64,000 nucleotides of DNA from Laburnicola sp. R22_1 (taxonomy: Eukaryota > Ascomycota > Dothideomycetes > Pleosporales > Didymosphaeriaceae), in contig JACONQ010000009.1 of the NCBI GenBank assembly GCA_014281115.1, positions 2,418,001 through 2,482,000 of the forward strand, in the 5' to 3' direction. Shown here in pieces: positions 34,010 to 47,128 of this stretch (positions are counted from its first letter, which is position 1; each line of letters opens with the position of its first letter). The position numbers were made by a program, and so were the translations under genes. The notes under the pieces are model-generated. The model did no database searches. It had not been told where the DNA came from and saw only the letters and a program-made list of their open reading frames with translations.

Positions 34010-37000
34010 TCAGACCTTCGGCATTCTGCCAAAACTTGTCCCTTGGGTCTGGGGCGCTTGTTGGTCCGTATGCGGTTCTACCAGACGCACCCTCCGGCCT
34101 TCCTCTTTTGTGCGTGCACCTTGCGCGCCTAAAGTCGAGCCCGCGTTCTGAGCCGCGTCACGGACAGGAGGAGCCGTGTCTTCCAAGGCGCCGCGAACCG
34201 CGGAGACGGCTTTGCTTTCACTGACTTTCCAGTCGTCGCCTTTTCGGACCACCTTGGCCCGTTCCTTGTCTGCTTTCAGGCGGATAATCTGCTGGATCTT
34301 TTCATCGCGCCGCTTGCTCTGCACACAGTCGCATAGGCAGCCTTCAGTGGCGCAAGCCCCGTCAGACATACTCGCCCTGGAGAACCAGGCAGAAAGACAG
34401 TGGGTATGCCCGCCGTGGCCGCAAATTGGACACCAAGTCCATAGCATTGCTTTTGGCGGGGCAGCCTTTTCAGGGATACTTGGAGATGGGCCATCACCTT
34501 CACTTGTCTCGACGGCAAGTTTGGAAAGCAAAGACGAGCCGTTTCTTCTGTGAGCTCTGTCTTTCGAGCTCAGGCGATACTTGGCCTTCGCTTTCTGCTT
34601 CGCATTGATAGCCTCAAACACCGGAAAACGCCCCCAACATATAGGGCAAGGTGCTTGTGCTCGTTTACAGCTCTCGCAGCGCATCTTGTCCCTGTGGTTG
34701 TTAATCGGCGACTTGCAACTGAGACATAATAGGCCGACTTGGGTGCCTTTGAGCGCTTGCTCGTAAACGGCAGGATACATCGGATAGGCGAGCCGACGGA
34801 GGGTCGCGGCTGCATTGTACAATGAAAGGCTGTGTAATTGAGAATGGTATGTTTGGAGAATGGCTTCGGCCTGGTAGGGGTTAATGCCTGTCGCGACAAG
34901 TTGACTCAACTGTGTCGTAAGAATTGTGTCAGACTGAGTGGGAGAGAGTCCCAGTGCCGCAAACGTTTCTGTGTATGCGGTTGATATGGCTGCAAGGTCA
35001 AACTCTCCGGGATCGGCGCGCGTTTGGGGTAGCAATGGTGCCAGCAGGAGTAGCAGAAGCGAAGAGGTCTGGGCATCGGCCTGGGAGTCGGTGAAGAATG
35101 TGAGGAGATTCTGGAGCAAGTCGATTATGGCGAATGCCGATCCTTCTTCTGCGTCGACCTGCATAGCCTGGAAGTCTGCTAGGACAAGCGGGTCTTCGGC
35201 TGTAGGGTCAAGTACCGGGGCGGCGCTGTCCGCATGCAGAAGAGTAGCAGGGGGGAGGCCTTGTGGGGACCTAGCGTCATCGTACCCCTCTGGAACAATT
35301 GTCCCGCTGGCTTCCATGTCATGGCTGTAATCCAACAACGACGACGCCGAGATGCCGCTGATATTCGACAAGGCCTCAGATTCGGAGCTGTCGTGGCGAA
35401 GCAGTTGGTTGTTCCGACGTAGGGTCTCAATATCCTGGACAGCTTGCTCTTGACTGCTATATTCTACCGGATGGCCTGCGTCAGCGCGGGCCGGACCTGG
35501 GTGGCCGCTCTTTTGCGAGGATGCCATGTTCCCGCCGACCTTGTCGATAGGAACAGTGGTGGGTGAGATGTGGACACTTCTGCCCAACTCATCGCGCTGA
35601 CCTGCAGCGCCGATCATGGATATGGCTGGTCTCCCAAAGCTTGATTCTCCAGGCTGGCCTTCCCAATGCTCAGGTATTGACGCGATGTCCTGCGAGCGAG
35701 ACTGGCCACTATTTAGCGAGCTCGGCATAGACCTTCCACGCTGTGAGTCAGTTGACGCAGAAAACATGGCAAAGCTATCATCCGAGTTATGGCGGTCAAG
35801 TCGAGGTGGTACCTGAATGTTCAACCCGCTAGCTTCGGCAGGCTCAAGGCTGAGAGGTACTCGAGGAGGTGCCCGCCAACTACCAACCAACGCTCTGCGC
35901 TCGTCAAGGTCATTCGATGGATTGTACCATTGTGGCCCTTTGAAACCAGGCGGGGCTGCAGCTTGACAATGGCTTGCGCTGTCCGGGGCCAGGAGATCAC
36001 GGTTAGAATGAGGCCCAACAACAGCCGGCGGCAGCTCGATCTTTTCATTGCGGTCTGGGTCAGGTAGAGGCAGCGATTCCTTGCCATTACCTACCACTGG
36101 TAGATCGATATGCGGCCGTGCGAGAGGCGTAGCCAGGTTCGAGGTGCTCTCGCCTGTGGCAATTTGCCGAGCTGTGTTACGAGCTTTCGAAGGCGGCCTC
36201 TCAAAAGGGTCCACGTGAGTGCGGGGGCCGGAGTGCTGCTTGTCGTGTGCCTCTAGATGGTCTGTATGAGGCCTTGGTTGGACATTGGGCGAAGCTAATG
36301 TTATGGACTTGGCTTTTATACGGTGACTCCTATGCAGACTAGCCCGACGCTGGGTGCAGTTGTCAATCGACACGCCAACAAGCCTCCATGTTGCTGCCAG
36401 CCTATAGAATGCGGCCTTCTGGGCATATTCCGCGTTCTGCTCGAAAACCTGCTGTACATCCTCGAAGGATTGCACCGTAGGCGGATCTGGCAGGGGAATA
36501 GCCTTATACTTTTGCGCTAGGTATGCAAATATCTGGACGTTCTTCGCCCCGGGAAGTGTGCCCCGGAAAGCAAGCTGGTTAGGTTTAGAAAGATCATTTA
36601 GCATTTCCATGGAATCGGTGAGAAACATGACCTTGGGTGCGGTGTCTGAGGGAGGGGTACTGCCAAACGACTTGGTTGATCTATTACTTGCTGTGCGACC
36701 ATGATGTCTCTTGGAGATTAAAAGGCTCTCGTCAAAGCTGCCTTCGGCCGAGCTGCGCAGACTGTCCTTTTCCGGACTGCCACGCTTATCGCGAGCGTCA
36801 CCGATATACGTGTCCTCAGGGTAGGCCGCACCGGTCGAGCGACGACGGGGTGGTCTTCTCTGAGCGACACCGCCAATCTCCCCGCTCGGCGACAGAGCAA
36901 TCGCCTGTAGATTGCGGCGATCCAGGACCTTGGGCGCATGGTGGACGTCGTTTTGCTGGAATACGCCTTCGCGGCCGACGGTCCAGAGCGTGTCACGCGA

Positions 37001-38272
37001 GTGCCAAAGCATATCAGACGGAGCACTAGGAAACTTGTTAATCTCTCGGGAGGGCAAGTATGGGCGCCGAAAATCCCAAAGGTGGATGACAGGATGGTCA
37101 CGATCATAGGCGGTCGCCAGCTGCGTACACTGATATGCGCCTTCATCAGACCAGTTGGGCGGCCGCCAGCGAGCATTGTAGACGGGATAGGGAGTGGTTA
37201 GCACGAACACTGGCTTCTGACGCCTGACGCCGACGGAAAAGTCCCAGACTTTGACGGTGCGGTCGACGCTTGCACTGAGCAAGTGCTTCCCGTCTGGGTG
37301 CCAGTCGATGGCTGTGCAGGTCCTTTGGTCATGGGCCGTGATCTTCTGTTTGGAGGCTTTGTTGTGGCGAAAGTCCCAGCGCTGGATGGTGCCGTTGTCG
37401 GTGCCAAAGGCAAACTCTACGGCGTCAGTGGGCGACCATTGGACATCATATATGCCACCGTTGATGCCGGCGTACTGGTCTCTACTGCGGCAGGTCATGA
37501 CGTCCTTTCTCATATCACGGAGGTCCCACAGACGCACGGTGGTGTCGTGGCTGGCAGACAGCAGGAGGTGCCCCTGGTGGGGATTGAAGGCCAGCTTGTG
37601 GACCTGGCGGGTGTGTTCGTGCAGGCGGGCCAGCTCGACGCCGGCACGGTTGAGGTCATACAGGATGACTTTGCCGTTCGCCGCGGCGGTTGCAATGTGG
37701 GTGCTGAACTGGCCATGGGACCACTTGACGTCTTGGAAGCCGAGGCCGTCACGCTGGCGGGCGTGGGCGAGCTCGGCATAGTTGATGACGGCGGCGCGCA
37801 GGTTCGTCTCCTCGACGATGGTGGCATCCTGGACGCGGACCGTCTTCAGAATCTCCTTGCCGGCCAGGACGGCGTGGGTGCGGTCGCGGTTGATGTCCAG
37901 GGCCTCGATGGGCAGGCCCGTCTTGTGGCTTGCATCTTGCGACGAGCCGGTGCGGGCGCTGCAGGCGGGCTCAGCATGTACAGGACAGGTAGCAGCGTGT
38001 CGACGGCAGGTATCATGAATCTAGGCGAACGGACGGGGAAGCGTCACGACTCACCCTGGGAGCTTGGGTACGAGGGGGTTTGGCCGGCCGCTGTCCGGGC
38101 GATGCGTCTGCGCGCTTGGCGGGCGGCTGCCGTAGGCGCTCGACTGGACCTGGGTGACGAGACGCGCAAAGTACGAGGCCTTGGAGGGGGGCAGCGGCGG
38201 CGGGGGCGGGATGGGCGAGGGCGAGGGCGAGGGCGCGGCGGCCGAGGAGGAGACGCGTCGGGGGGGCTCCAT
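34010..38272 (-). CDS. RTC1: RTC1 / SEA2 (WDR24), SEA-complex WD40-RING protein
   Basis: Subunit of the vacuole-associated SEA/GATOR2 complex that relays amino-acid status to TORC1. Exon 1 is 38272-38055 and exon 2 is 37958-34010, with one 96-bp intron (GTGAGT...CTGCAG), giving 1388 residues. The N-terminus is Ser/Pro-rich (MEPPRRVSSSAAAPSPSP). Six or so WD40 repeats follow: LPIEALDINRDRTHAVLAGK, KLAFNPHQGHLLLSASHDTT, AIDWHPDGKHLLSASVDRTV and IHLWDFRR. A long, presumably disordered serine-rich middle precedes a helical region. The end has RING-type zinc clusters: CLSCKSPI, CESCKRAQAPCPIC, CPICGHGGHTHCL and CLCDC. Shares a 722-bp upstream region with the divergent ABC gene. Start chosen by the intron-compatible frame; the N-terminus is the least certain part. 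Confidence 0.93.
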
Positions 38273-38284
38273 GGACGATTCCCC

Positions 38285-38365
38285 ATGTGTCTGTCTGTAA
38301 TCTTGTGTCTGTCTGTAATCTGTAACCGTGTCCGTCTGTAATCTGTAACCGTGTCCGTATGCACG
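38285..38365 (+). repeat. 22-bp tandem repeat in the shared RTC1/HMT1 upstream region
   Basis: Alternating CTGTCTGTAATC and CTGTAACCGTGTC words, about three to four units, directly upstream of the RTC1 start codon. Confidence 0.7.
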
Positions 38366-38633
38366 CACGCAGACGCGCGCTGCCCGGGGGGGAGTATGCC
38401 ACTGGAGCTGTCGCTGTAGCGGGTGTGGGCGGGCTGGCCGGCGGCAGGCGGCAGCAGACGGGCAGGCGACGCGACGCAGGCCGGCGAGTTGCGGTGAGAA
38501 GCGCACGACACAACGGGCTGCGGCCGCTGCGCACTGCTGGCCCGGCTGCGGCTCCGGTAGGCTCGGGCCCGGTGCAGGCACTGCAGGCCAGGTCGGCCTC
38601 GTTGCGGCACGCAGGCTGTGATTCCACGCGCGG

Positions 38634-38677
38634 CGTGCAGCGTGCAGCGTGCAGCGTGCAGCGTGCAGCGTGCAGCC
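38634..38677 (+). repeat. Heptamer tandem repeat (CGTGCAG)n
   Basis: Six consecutive CGTGCAG units in the divergent promoter region between RTC1 and the ABC transporter gene. Confidence 0.8.
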
Positions 38678-38994
38678 TGTGCAGCGCCCGGCGCCCTCCA
38701 CGCTCCACGGGCCAGGCCCTCGCCAGCGGCCAGGCTCGCCCTTCGCATGCCCGCACCCGCTAGCCCAATCTCGATCGACGAGAGTAGCTCGACTCGATGC
38801 TAGCCCGGCGCCACCACTCCAGTCCAGTCGACGAGACTTCAACAACGCCTGCACGCCTGCTCTGCCCTTCTCTTCTTCGCTGGCTGCCCTCCCAATGCTC
38901 CTGCCCCAACTCCAAGCGCCCCCCCCCGCGCCTGCACCCCATCCTCGGCCCGTCTGCCTCTTGCGGTGAGCTTCCAGGCACCGCGGCCGCCACC

Positions 38995-41979
38995 ATGGCC
39001 CTCCACCACCCCCAACCCTCGCTCGCGCCCCGCGCCCTCGCCCACGCCCACGAGCTGTGGGCCCCCGCCAGCACCGTCCGCACCGTCGTTACCGTCCTGC
39101 AATACGCCTACCCCGTGGCCCTGCTCGTCTTCTTCCTCGTCGCCTTCACCGTGCGCAGCATCGCCGCCTCGAATTCGAATGCCAATGTCGCCAAACCCAC
39201 CACCAGCGGGCCCGGGGGCAAGCCGCTGCCCGCCACGGATCCCACGCGCAACTTCGTCAAGAAGACGGCTCTCGACGACGTCACGTACTCGCAGAAGCTG
39301 CTGTTCACCTGGCTGTCCGTCTTTGCGGCCGCCACCTTTGTTGGTAGCGCGGCCCTGAGCATCGTCCACGCCGTCGTCATGAAGACCGAGCGCTGGTGGG
39401 CCGGCAACAATGTCGTGGTACGTATCACAACCCCGCCTTCGAAACGCCCCGCTGACGACGCAGGTCTATCTCATCGGCTCCTTCTTTGTCTACTGCCTGT
39501 TCGTCATTTCGCTCATCGACACGAAGCCGTCCCCGACGGCTGCACACCTGGCGACATGGATCATGGCCACGGTGCTCGAGGTCGTTCTGGTCGGCCTGTC
39601 CCTTGCTCTCTACACGCATGCACACAGGCAGCCCGCCCTGGACCCGGACGCCGAACGCCTCAGCTGGGGCATGACGCAGTGGGAGGCGGGCGAGGTGGCG
39701 CTCAATTTCCTGCGAATCGTGGTCCTGCTCTCGCTGATCGGCTTCTACCTCGTCTTCGTGACGCTGCCGCAGCGAAAGGGGGCACATGACTCGGGCAGCG
39801 CGAGTGAGACAACCTCGCTGCTAGGGGGCGTGGAGCGGGAAGGTAGCGCGGCCAACGGTCACGCGAACGGCTCATATGGCTCGGTCCACCCTGTCGGTGG
39901 CAAACACCAACACACCGAAGGAGCTCCGCCCGCGTGGAGCAGGCCGACGGGCGCCCCTGCGCGCAGCTGGTGGGAGTATCTCAAGGGCTACAGGGTCTTC
40001 TTTCCTTATCTGTGGCCGTCGAAAGACCGCCGCCTGCAGATTACCGTCATCGCCTGCTTCATCATCGTCCTTCTCCAGCGCGTCGTCAACGTGCTCGTCC
40101 CGGATCAGATCGGCCGCATCACCGACAGGCTCGAGGACCCCCAGCGCGGCAACCCGTGGCGCGCCATCATGCTCTTCATTGCTTTCCGATTCATCCAAGG
40201 CAATAACGGCTTGCTTGGCGCCATTCGATCGACGCTCTGGATCCCAGTGGGGCAGTATTCCTACCGAGAACTATCTGTTGCCGCATTTGAGCACGTGCAC
40301 GGTCTGAGCTTGGACTTCCATCTAGGCAAGAAAACCGGCGAGGTTCTGTCCGCCCTCGGGAAAGGCAGCTCCATTAACACGTTTTTGGAGCAGGTGACCT
40401 TCCAGGTCGTCCCCATGCTCGTTGATCTCGCTGTTGCCGTCGGCTATTTCCTGTACAAGTTTGACGCTACTTACGCATTAGTTCTTTGCATTGTTACGTT
40501 TTGGTACATTTATCTAACCATCCGTATGGCGCAGTGGCGGGCTGAAATACGCCGAGAAATGGTCAATGCGGACCGAGAAGAAGACGCCGTAAAGTGAGTC
40601 GTCTCCTGGCATGTGGTAGTTCCCGCGCTAATGTTCCCAGAAACGACTCGATGGTGTCGTACGAGACGGTCAAGTATTTCAACGCTGAGGCGTACGAGTT
40701 CAATCGGTATCGCGACGCGGTGCGCAAGTTCCAAGACGCAGAGTATACGGTTCTGTTTTCGCTTAACCTCATGAATGTCTCTCAGAACATGGTCTTCATG
40801 CTGGGGCTGCTTGTTGTCTGCTTCATTGCAGCCCATCAGGTCGTCAAAGGCGAGCAGAGAACGGGTGACTTTGTTGCGCTAGTAACCTACATGGGGCAGC
40901 TACAGAGCCCGCTCAACTTTTTCGGCACGTTTTATCGGATGATACAGTCGGCTTTGATCAACTCGGAGCGTATGCTCGAGCTTTTCAAAGAGCAGCCGAC
41001 CGTGGTGGACAAGCCAGAAGCTGAGAAGCTTCCGTCGTGCGAGGGCGATCTTCGCTTCAACGACGTCCACTTTTCCTACGATGACCGCAAGCCTGCCCTG
41101 ACGGGTCTAGACTTCCATTGCCCTCCCGGAACCACGACCGCGTTCGTTGGGGAGTCGGGCGGTGGTAAATCCACCGTCTTCCGCCTCATGTATCGTTTCT
41201 ATAACGTCCAGTCCGGTAACATTCAGATTGACGGCCGCGATGTTGAAGACCTCACCATTGACTCCGTTAGAGGCCATATTGGCGTTGTGCCGCAGGATAC
41301 CGTCTTGTTCAACGAATCGCTCATGTATAACCTCAAGTATGCGAACCAAGACGCTACTGACGAGGAAGTATATGCGGCTTGCCGCGCGGCAAGTATCCAT
41401 GACAAGATCCTGTCTTTCCCGGACCGATACGAGACCAAAGTTGGCGAGCGCGGTCTGCGCCTTTCGGGGGGTGAGAAGCAGCGTGTAGCTATTGCCCGCA
41501 CCATCTTGAAGAACCCGCGCATCATCATGCTTGATGAGGCGACGGCTGCGCTTGATACGGAAACGGAACAGCACATCCAGGAAGCATTCACTACCCTAGC
41601 CCAAGGACGTACCATGCTCATTATTGCCCATCGACTCAGCACCATTACCCATGCTGACCAAATTCTTGTCTTGCACAAGGGCAAGGTTGCTGAGCGCGGC
41701 ACGCACGAGGAGCTTCTCGAGAAGAATGGACAATACTCCGCCATGTGGAGGAAGCAGATCCGCGCGCAGCGAGCGGCTGAGCAGGCCAAGGTGCTCAAAG
41801 ACAAGGCGGATAGACTCCGAAGAGAGTCCAAGGATGGCAATATTGGCCTCGGCGACGACAGTAGCAGCCACTCCGCCTCGTCTTCCGACGACGAGCGGAT
41901 GAAGAAGTCGAAGGCGGCACAGATTGTGGCCGAGTCGCGCGAAAGCGAAGACCACGGCAAGCCATATGGCCACCCTTGA
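38995..41979 (+). CDS. HMT1: HMT1-type ABCB half-transporter (vacuolar heavy-metal/glutathione-conjugate)
   Basis: ATP-driven half-transporter of the ATM/HMT1 (ABCB6-like) subfamily, expected in the vacuolar membrane, moving phytochelatin- or glutathione-type conjugates. Exons 38995-39417, 39464-40593 and 40641-41979; both introns are GT-AG (46 and 47 bp); 963 residues. The start has a textbook context (GCCGCCACCATGG). An extra N-terminal membrane domain (TMD0, about 1-240) precedes the six-helix core. The nucleotide-binding domain has Walker A VGESGGGKST, signature LSGGEKQRVAIAR, Walker B RIIMLDEATAALD and the H-loop IIAHRLSTI. The ABCB-type mitochondrial/vacuolar marker NDSMVSYETVKYFNAEAYE is present. 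The C-terminal tail is charged (SSSHSASSSDDE). All catalytic motifs are intact. Confidence 0.95.
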
Positions 41980-43258
41980 TCCCCTGAGAAGCTGGTTTTT
42001 CCTTGGCCCGTCGCCCTCTCCTCTCGTACCTCGGATAAGAATTCTAAAGTCGACTTTTTATCCCCATGTCCATCCCAGCGACACGACAAAAATGTTCCAT
42101 ACCCGCTGTTCATAACCTGTCAGCAAGACCGTTTTCTTCCCCTTTCTTTTCCCTTTTCTGTCACATAAAAAAATTTCGCTCTTGTGTTTTACATTATCTT
42201 GGTCTTGGGTCTTGTAATGCTCTGGTCTCGTTTTTTTTTGATTCCCCTCTCCATCTCGCAAATGAACGGCTCACTCACGGTTTACGGTTACGTTTACGGC
42301 CCCCGGTCGGTGGCATTCATTTCTTGGATCGGCTCGGCGTAATGCGGCGGGGTGGTGTGGTGTGGTCTTGTGATCTTGATATCGATGGATGTACATTTGG
42401 GCAAATGTGATGTTTTTGCTTGGCTTCTGGGGGCGTTTTGGGTTTGGGCTTGGGTGGGGGAGAGGGGATGACGACGTTAATAATGGGGCGATGGGGGCGA
42501 GGGTGTGCGGCGGATTCATGTGGATGGATGGATGGGTACGCAGAAAGCGAGATGTGGGGTCATTCTTGTGGGGGTAATGGGCACGCGGAAAAGCGACATG
42601 CTGAGATGGGTGCGTCCGTCCATGGATGGGTGTGATTAAGGGATGGGACATGGACGTGGGACGTGGGACGTTGGCTTCAACAAACAAATTCGTAGAGAGA
42701 TGGCTATTCGTAATAGATTGGTAATGGTGGCCCACTACGTTTGCCTGTTGGCGCTGATAGAACAAACGTTGCGTGAAGTCGAGTCTTGGACCAACGCAGG
42801 TAATAGTATCAGCCCAATGGATTACATTTCCACAACACAACACCACGATGCACACACACACACACAATGACGAGAATACCACGGTGATTCATCATGCTCT
42901 TCATTACCGTATAGGCTTGTCTTTCGGTAGGTACACCATGGGGACGTACGCCCAAGGTGGTAGTAGTAAGTACCATGCCAGTATGTGCGGAGCCCACGCA
43001 TCGACGCTGTAGATGATCTTCCGTGCCCCCTCCCAAACGGCTACTTCGCAGCCAGTCTAGTTGAACGTCCACCAGCTACTTGCACTCGACCTCCGTTTTG
43101 CCTTCCTATTCATGGACGCGTAATGTCGGTAAGGTATTTATTGTATTTGGCCAACCCAAACCCAACTTTTCGCATCATCACTCACTTCCCGACATGACCG
43201 AATACGACCACGACCTCACACTACTCGTGCTCCGCAGCGAAGTCGAAGATATAGATTC
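41980..43258. other. Convergent intergenic region
   Basis: 3' flanks of HMT1 and RPN11. Low-complexity GT- and CA-rich runs (for example ACACACACACAC at about 42849). No coding support for the short open frames. Confidence 0.5.
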
Positions 43259-44448
43259 CTAATCCTCCATGTCGACATCATCGGATGAAGTTTCCAGCCC
43301 ATTTGAATCCTGTCTCCCGTTCGCATCTTGGCCGTTCGCCTTGCCGTTGGACTTTGGCACAGAGGCCTCCTTGTCAATCATCTGCCGCGAGACGGAAACA
43401 ATGTTGTCTTCGATGAGGCGCTGGCCCACGTCTTCGAGGTCTGCTGTAGATTAGCGGTCGTGCATGGACTGGAAAAAAAAAATGGGAAGACGCACGCTTC
43501 TTCGGATCCACCTTGCCGACATATCTCGTCTTCAGTTGGTCCTTGGTGAGCTCCGTCTCCTCCTTTACCCGCTTTTCGTAGCCCTCGGCCAGCGACACGA
43601 GCTTCTGCAGGCTGTCCTTGTTCCGCTCGCCCTCGTCCCGGAAGTCGCTCATCATGAGCGCCTCGGTCCAGACGTGCTTGTGCAGGTTCATCAGCATGTT
43701 CTCCTCGAGGGCCGTCTTTCGGTAATTTATGCCAATCGAGTAGTAGTGGCGGTTCAGGCCGTGGATGAGCGCCTGGATGGACGGCTTGTTCAGGTGGCCG
43801 ACGTTGGACGTGGTTTGGCGGGGCTCGTGGCCCATCATGAGCGTCTGCGGGTTGATCAAGCGGAAGGCGTCGATGACGACCTTGCCCTTGACGGATTGTA
43901 TGGGGTCTACGACGACGGCGACGGCACGGGGGGTCAGCTGCTCGAAGGATTGCTGTGTGTTGATGTCGACCGAGGAGAGCCAGCAGCCGAAGCCGGGATG
44001 CGAGTGGTACCAGCCTACGACGGTTTCTTGTCTGCTCCATGTCAGCAGTGTACTCTGCGGACTAAGCGGGATGCGCACCGTCCTGTCTGCCGCAGCATAT
44101 CCATCATCTTGGTCTGGAACACGGGATCCACGGCCTCGACGGAAACTCCCGTTCCCGACTGCGGCATCGCAAATACGTCCACGACGCGCACGGTGTAGTC
44201 GTCTACAAATTCACCCAGCATCAGACCCATAACTTCCATGGGCACACCGGCCCGGCCGTGCCGCAGCATCTTGAGGAGGGCGAGCGACGAGATGTAGACG
44301 GTTTCGGAATTATCGATGAGGTTGGTGTCCTGCAGCGGTCAGCTTCGGCGTTCGATTGGGGAGGTGTAGAATGCAGACGTACGCCCTGTTGACCACCCAT
44401 GCCGCCCATGCTCTGGGCGGCGGCGAGCATTCTGCTTAACCGGTCCAT
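43259..44448 (-). CDS. RPN11: RPN11, 26S proteasome lid deubiquitinase
   Basis: JAMM/MPN+ metalloprotease of the proteasome lid that removes ubiquitin chains from committed substrates. Exons 44448-44383, 44329-44079, 44031-43496 and 43440-43259; three introns of 48-55 bp; 344 residues. It starts [20 protein letters not shown]. The MPN domain includes [13 protein letters not shown] (catalytic Glu) and the zinc motif [14 protein letters not shown] (H-x-H-x7-S-x2-D). The last intron uses donor GTGCGT and acceptor CAGCAG and yields the family-typical DPKKHLED. The C-terminus is longer and more acidic than in yeast, ending [10 protein letters not shown]. Its start is 366 bp from the RPD3 start, on the opposite strand. 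Confidence 0.96.
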
Positions 44449-44814
44449 GGCGCGGGTTCTGCTCTGGAGAAGGAGTGCTTGGGTGAGAGCGAGTGTCGAG
44501 CGTGGTGGAGAAATGTGTTGTGCGCGGGGTGGAACGGCAGAGCGGTCGTGAGGCGGCGGCGATGATGGAGCTGTGAGCCGGAAGCGCCAAGACGCCGCTA
44601 GTCGGAGCTTTGGTAGTCGAGCTCACACTCCTCCCACCATCTTTCCACCTCTCCACCAGCCATCGCCTCACCCGTCCCGCTGAAACCAAAAATCGACGAC
44701 CACACCTTTCCGAAGACATCCCATAACCTCCCTTCTTGGAGGCAAGCCCTGCGCCCCCACGCGACAGCTCAAAGTGCAATCCCCACACGCGCTGCCCGCC
44801 CCCGCGCGCCCACC
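44449..44814. promoter_or_regulatory. Bidirectional promoter between RPN11 and RPD3
   Basis: 366 bp separate the two start codons, so both promoters must lie here. C/T-rich tracts precede both genes (for example CTCCTCCCACC near 44627 on the plus strand). No GGTGGCAAA proteasome-box was found. Confidence 0.75.
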
Positions 44815-46912
44815 ATGGACAATACCGACGCCGCGGGGCCCAACCCGTCCCACTCGCTCAATGGGACCGGATCGCAGCCTAAAAAGGTCGCCTACTTCTA
44901 CGACTCGGATGTGGGCAACTACGCATACGTCTCGGGCCATCCCATGAAGCCGCACCGCATACGCATGGCCCACAGCCTCATCATGAACTACGGCCTGTAC
45001 ACCAAGATGGAAATCTACGTTCGTGACCGCAGCCCCTGTCTGAACCCTTATTCGAACTTGGTAGCTGACTGAGTACAGCGTGCAAAGCCCGCATCCCAGC
45101 ACGAGATGACGCAGTTCCACACGGACGAGTACATCGATTTCCTCCACAAGGTCACCCCCGACAACATGGACAATTTTGCTAAGGAGCAGAGCAAGTACAA
45201 CGTCGGAGATGATTGTCCCGTGTTCGACGGCCTCTTTGAGTTTTGCGGCATCAGCGCTGGTGGCACCATGGAGGGCGCCGCCCGTTTGAACAGAGGCAAA
45301 TGCGATGTGGCGGTCAACTGGGCCGGCGGCCTGCACCACGCGAAGAAGAGCGAAGCTAGTGGTTTCTGCTACGTGAATGGTAAGTTTTCACGACTCCTAT
45401 TCTGACCATGTCCAGTTGACTCTTAGTAGACATCGTCCTCGGCATCATCGAGCTGTTGCGGTACAAGCAGCGCGTTCTGTACATCGACATAGACGTGCAT
45501 CATGGAGACGGTGTCGAGGAAGCCTTTTACACGACCGATCGCGTCATGACCGTCTCCTTCCACAAGTACGGCGAGTACTTTCCCGGTACCGGGGAGCTCA
45601 GAGACATAGGCGTGGGCAACGGCAAGCACTACGCCGTAAACTTCCCGCTGCGCGACGGCATCACCGACGAGACGTACCGCAACATCTTCGAGCCCGTCAT
45701 TGAGGCTGTCATGACCTATTATAGCCCCGAAGCCATCGTTCTTCAATGCGGTGGCGACAGCTTGTCCGGCGACAGGCTTGGCTGCTTCAATCTAAGCATG
45801 GATGGACATGCCAACTGTGTGCGTTATGTGAAGAGTTTTGGTATTCCAGTCATTGTGCTTGGTGGTGGTGGCTACACCATGAGAAATGTCGCGCGAACGT
45901 GGGCTTACGAGACGGGTCAGCTGGTAGCCCAGCACATGCCCAAGCAACTGCCCTTTAATGACTACTATGAGGTGAGTTGTTCGTCTCGGATTGTCCGTCA
46001 TGGCTGACCTCGGCAGTACTTTGCCCCGGACTACGAACTAGATGTTCGCCCTTCAAACATGGAAAATGCAAACTCGGCCGACTACCTTCACAAGATCAAG
46101 TCGTCCGTCATCGAAAGCATCAGGAGAACCGGAAAGCCGTCCGTGGAGGCATTCACCAACATCCCCGACAACCCACCTCAGCTTGCAGGGTACGACTCCG
46201 ATGCCGAAGACGAAATGAACGATCTCGACGTGGACGAAAATCCTGATGTCCGAGCTACCCAGCGACAGCGCGACCGGCAAATCGAAGCCGAGGGTGAGCT
46301 ATATGACATGAGCGACGATGAAGACTACAAGAACGGCCTTGGCGTGCGAGATCAGCCGGGTGCTAGGAGGAGGCGCAACATCATGGACTACCAAAATCCC
46401 AACGCCGATGATGGTGCAGCAACTCCGAATGGTGGTGGACGTGGTCTGAATGGAGAGCCTGGTCGGCGGCGAAGATCTGTTTCGGGAGCCTCGTCCGCAC
46501 AAGCACCCAACGGGACCGCATCGCGAACCCGTACATCCGCCGTCCCCGCAGATGCAGACGACGATGGTGATGTTGACATGGATGAGGCCGAGGGAGCGAC
46601 AATCCCAGCCGCGAATGGTCAGCCACTCTTCCCCTTTGACGAATCTCATGCTGATGCTCCATCCTAGGACCTTCAGAGGCCGTGCCTACCACAGAGTCAA
46701 CGGCACAATCATCACCAGCTGTACCAACGCCGCCAGAGTCACCTGAAACACAACCTACTACAACCACAGCCGCCGATGTCGACATGGAAGGTGCTGCAGA
46801 TGACCAACAGGCCGATGCCAAGTCTAAAGCGAGAGAAGAAGACCTGTCAGAGAGGGATACGGAAAATGTCAAAGGCGAAGTACGGGCAGGGGTGGCAAAG
46901 GGAGATTCATGA
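44815..46912 (+). CDS. RPD3: RPD3/HDAC1-type histone deacetylase (class I)
   Basis: Zinc-dependent lysine deacetylase, catalytic subunit of the Sin3-type corepressor complexes. Exons 44815-45018, 45079-45379, 45430-45971, 46017-46617 and 46668-46912; 630 residues. Catalytic landmarks: [35 protein letters not shown] (His pair), [17 protein letters not shown] (zinc ligands), [30 protein letters not shown] and [20 protein letters not shown] (catalytic Tyr). The acidic tail contains [12 protein letters not shown] and is long, as in filamentous fungi. The last intron (donor GTCAGC, branch-like GCTGATG) is less certain: without it the protein stops at 46667. Divergently paired with RPN11. Confidence 0.95.
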
Positions 46913-47128
46913 TCAAGATCTTGGAGTAGCATTGGATTGGTAATTTGGGACATTTGACTGTCAGCGGGGGCGTTTCCGGTGGATTTTCGGCGTGATTGTC
47001 TTGGGTGCGATACCTATTTGCGTTCTTGTACGGTACTTTTTCTTTTTCTAGCTCGTTGTGGATCGGTTCATTGCTTGCATGTAGCGGAGATTTATCAAAA
47101 TGTTTTGAGAGGGACCGTTGAATACCAA

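Noticed and set aside
34938..35330. Plus-strand open frames across 34000-37000
   Set aside because: All lie antisense to the intact RTC1 exon and show low-complexity translations.
37283..38341. 352-codon open frame on the plus strand
   Set aside because: Antisense shadow of the RTC1 WD40 region; GC-rich third positions of the minus gene keep it open, and no domain is visible.
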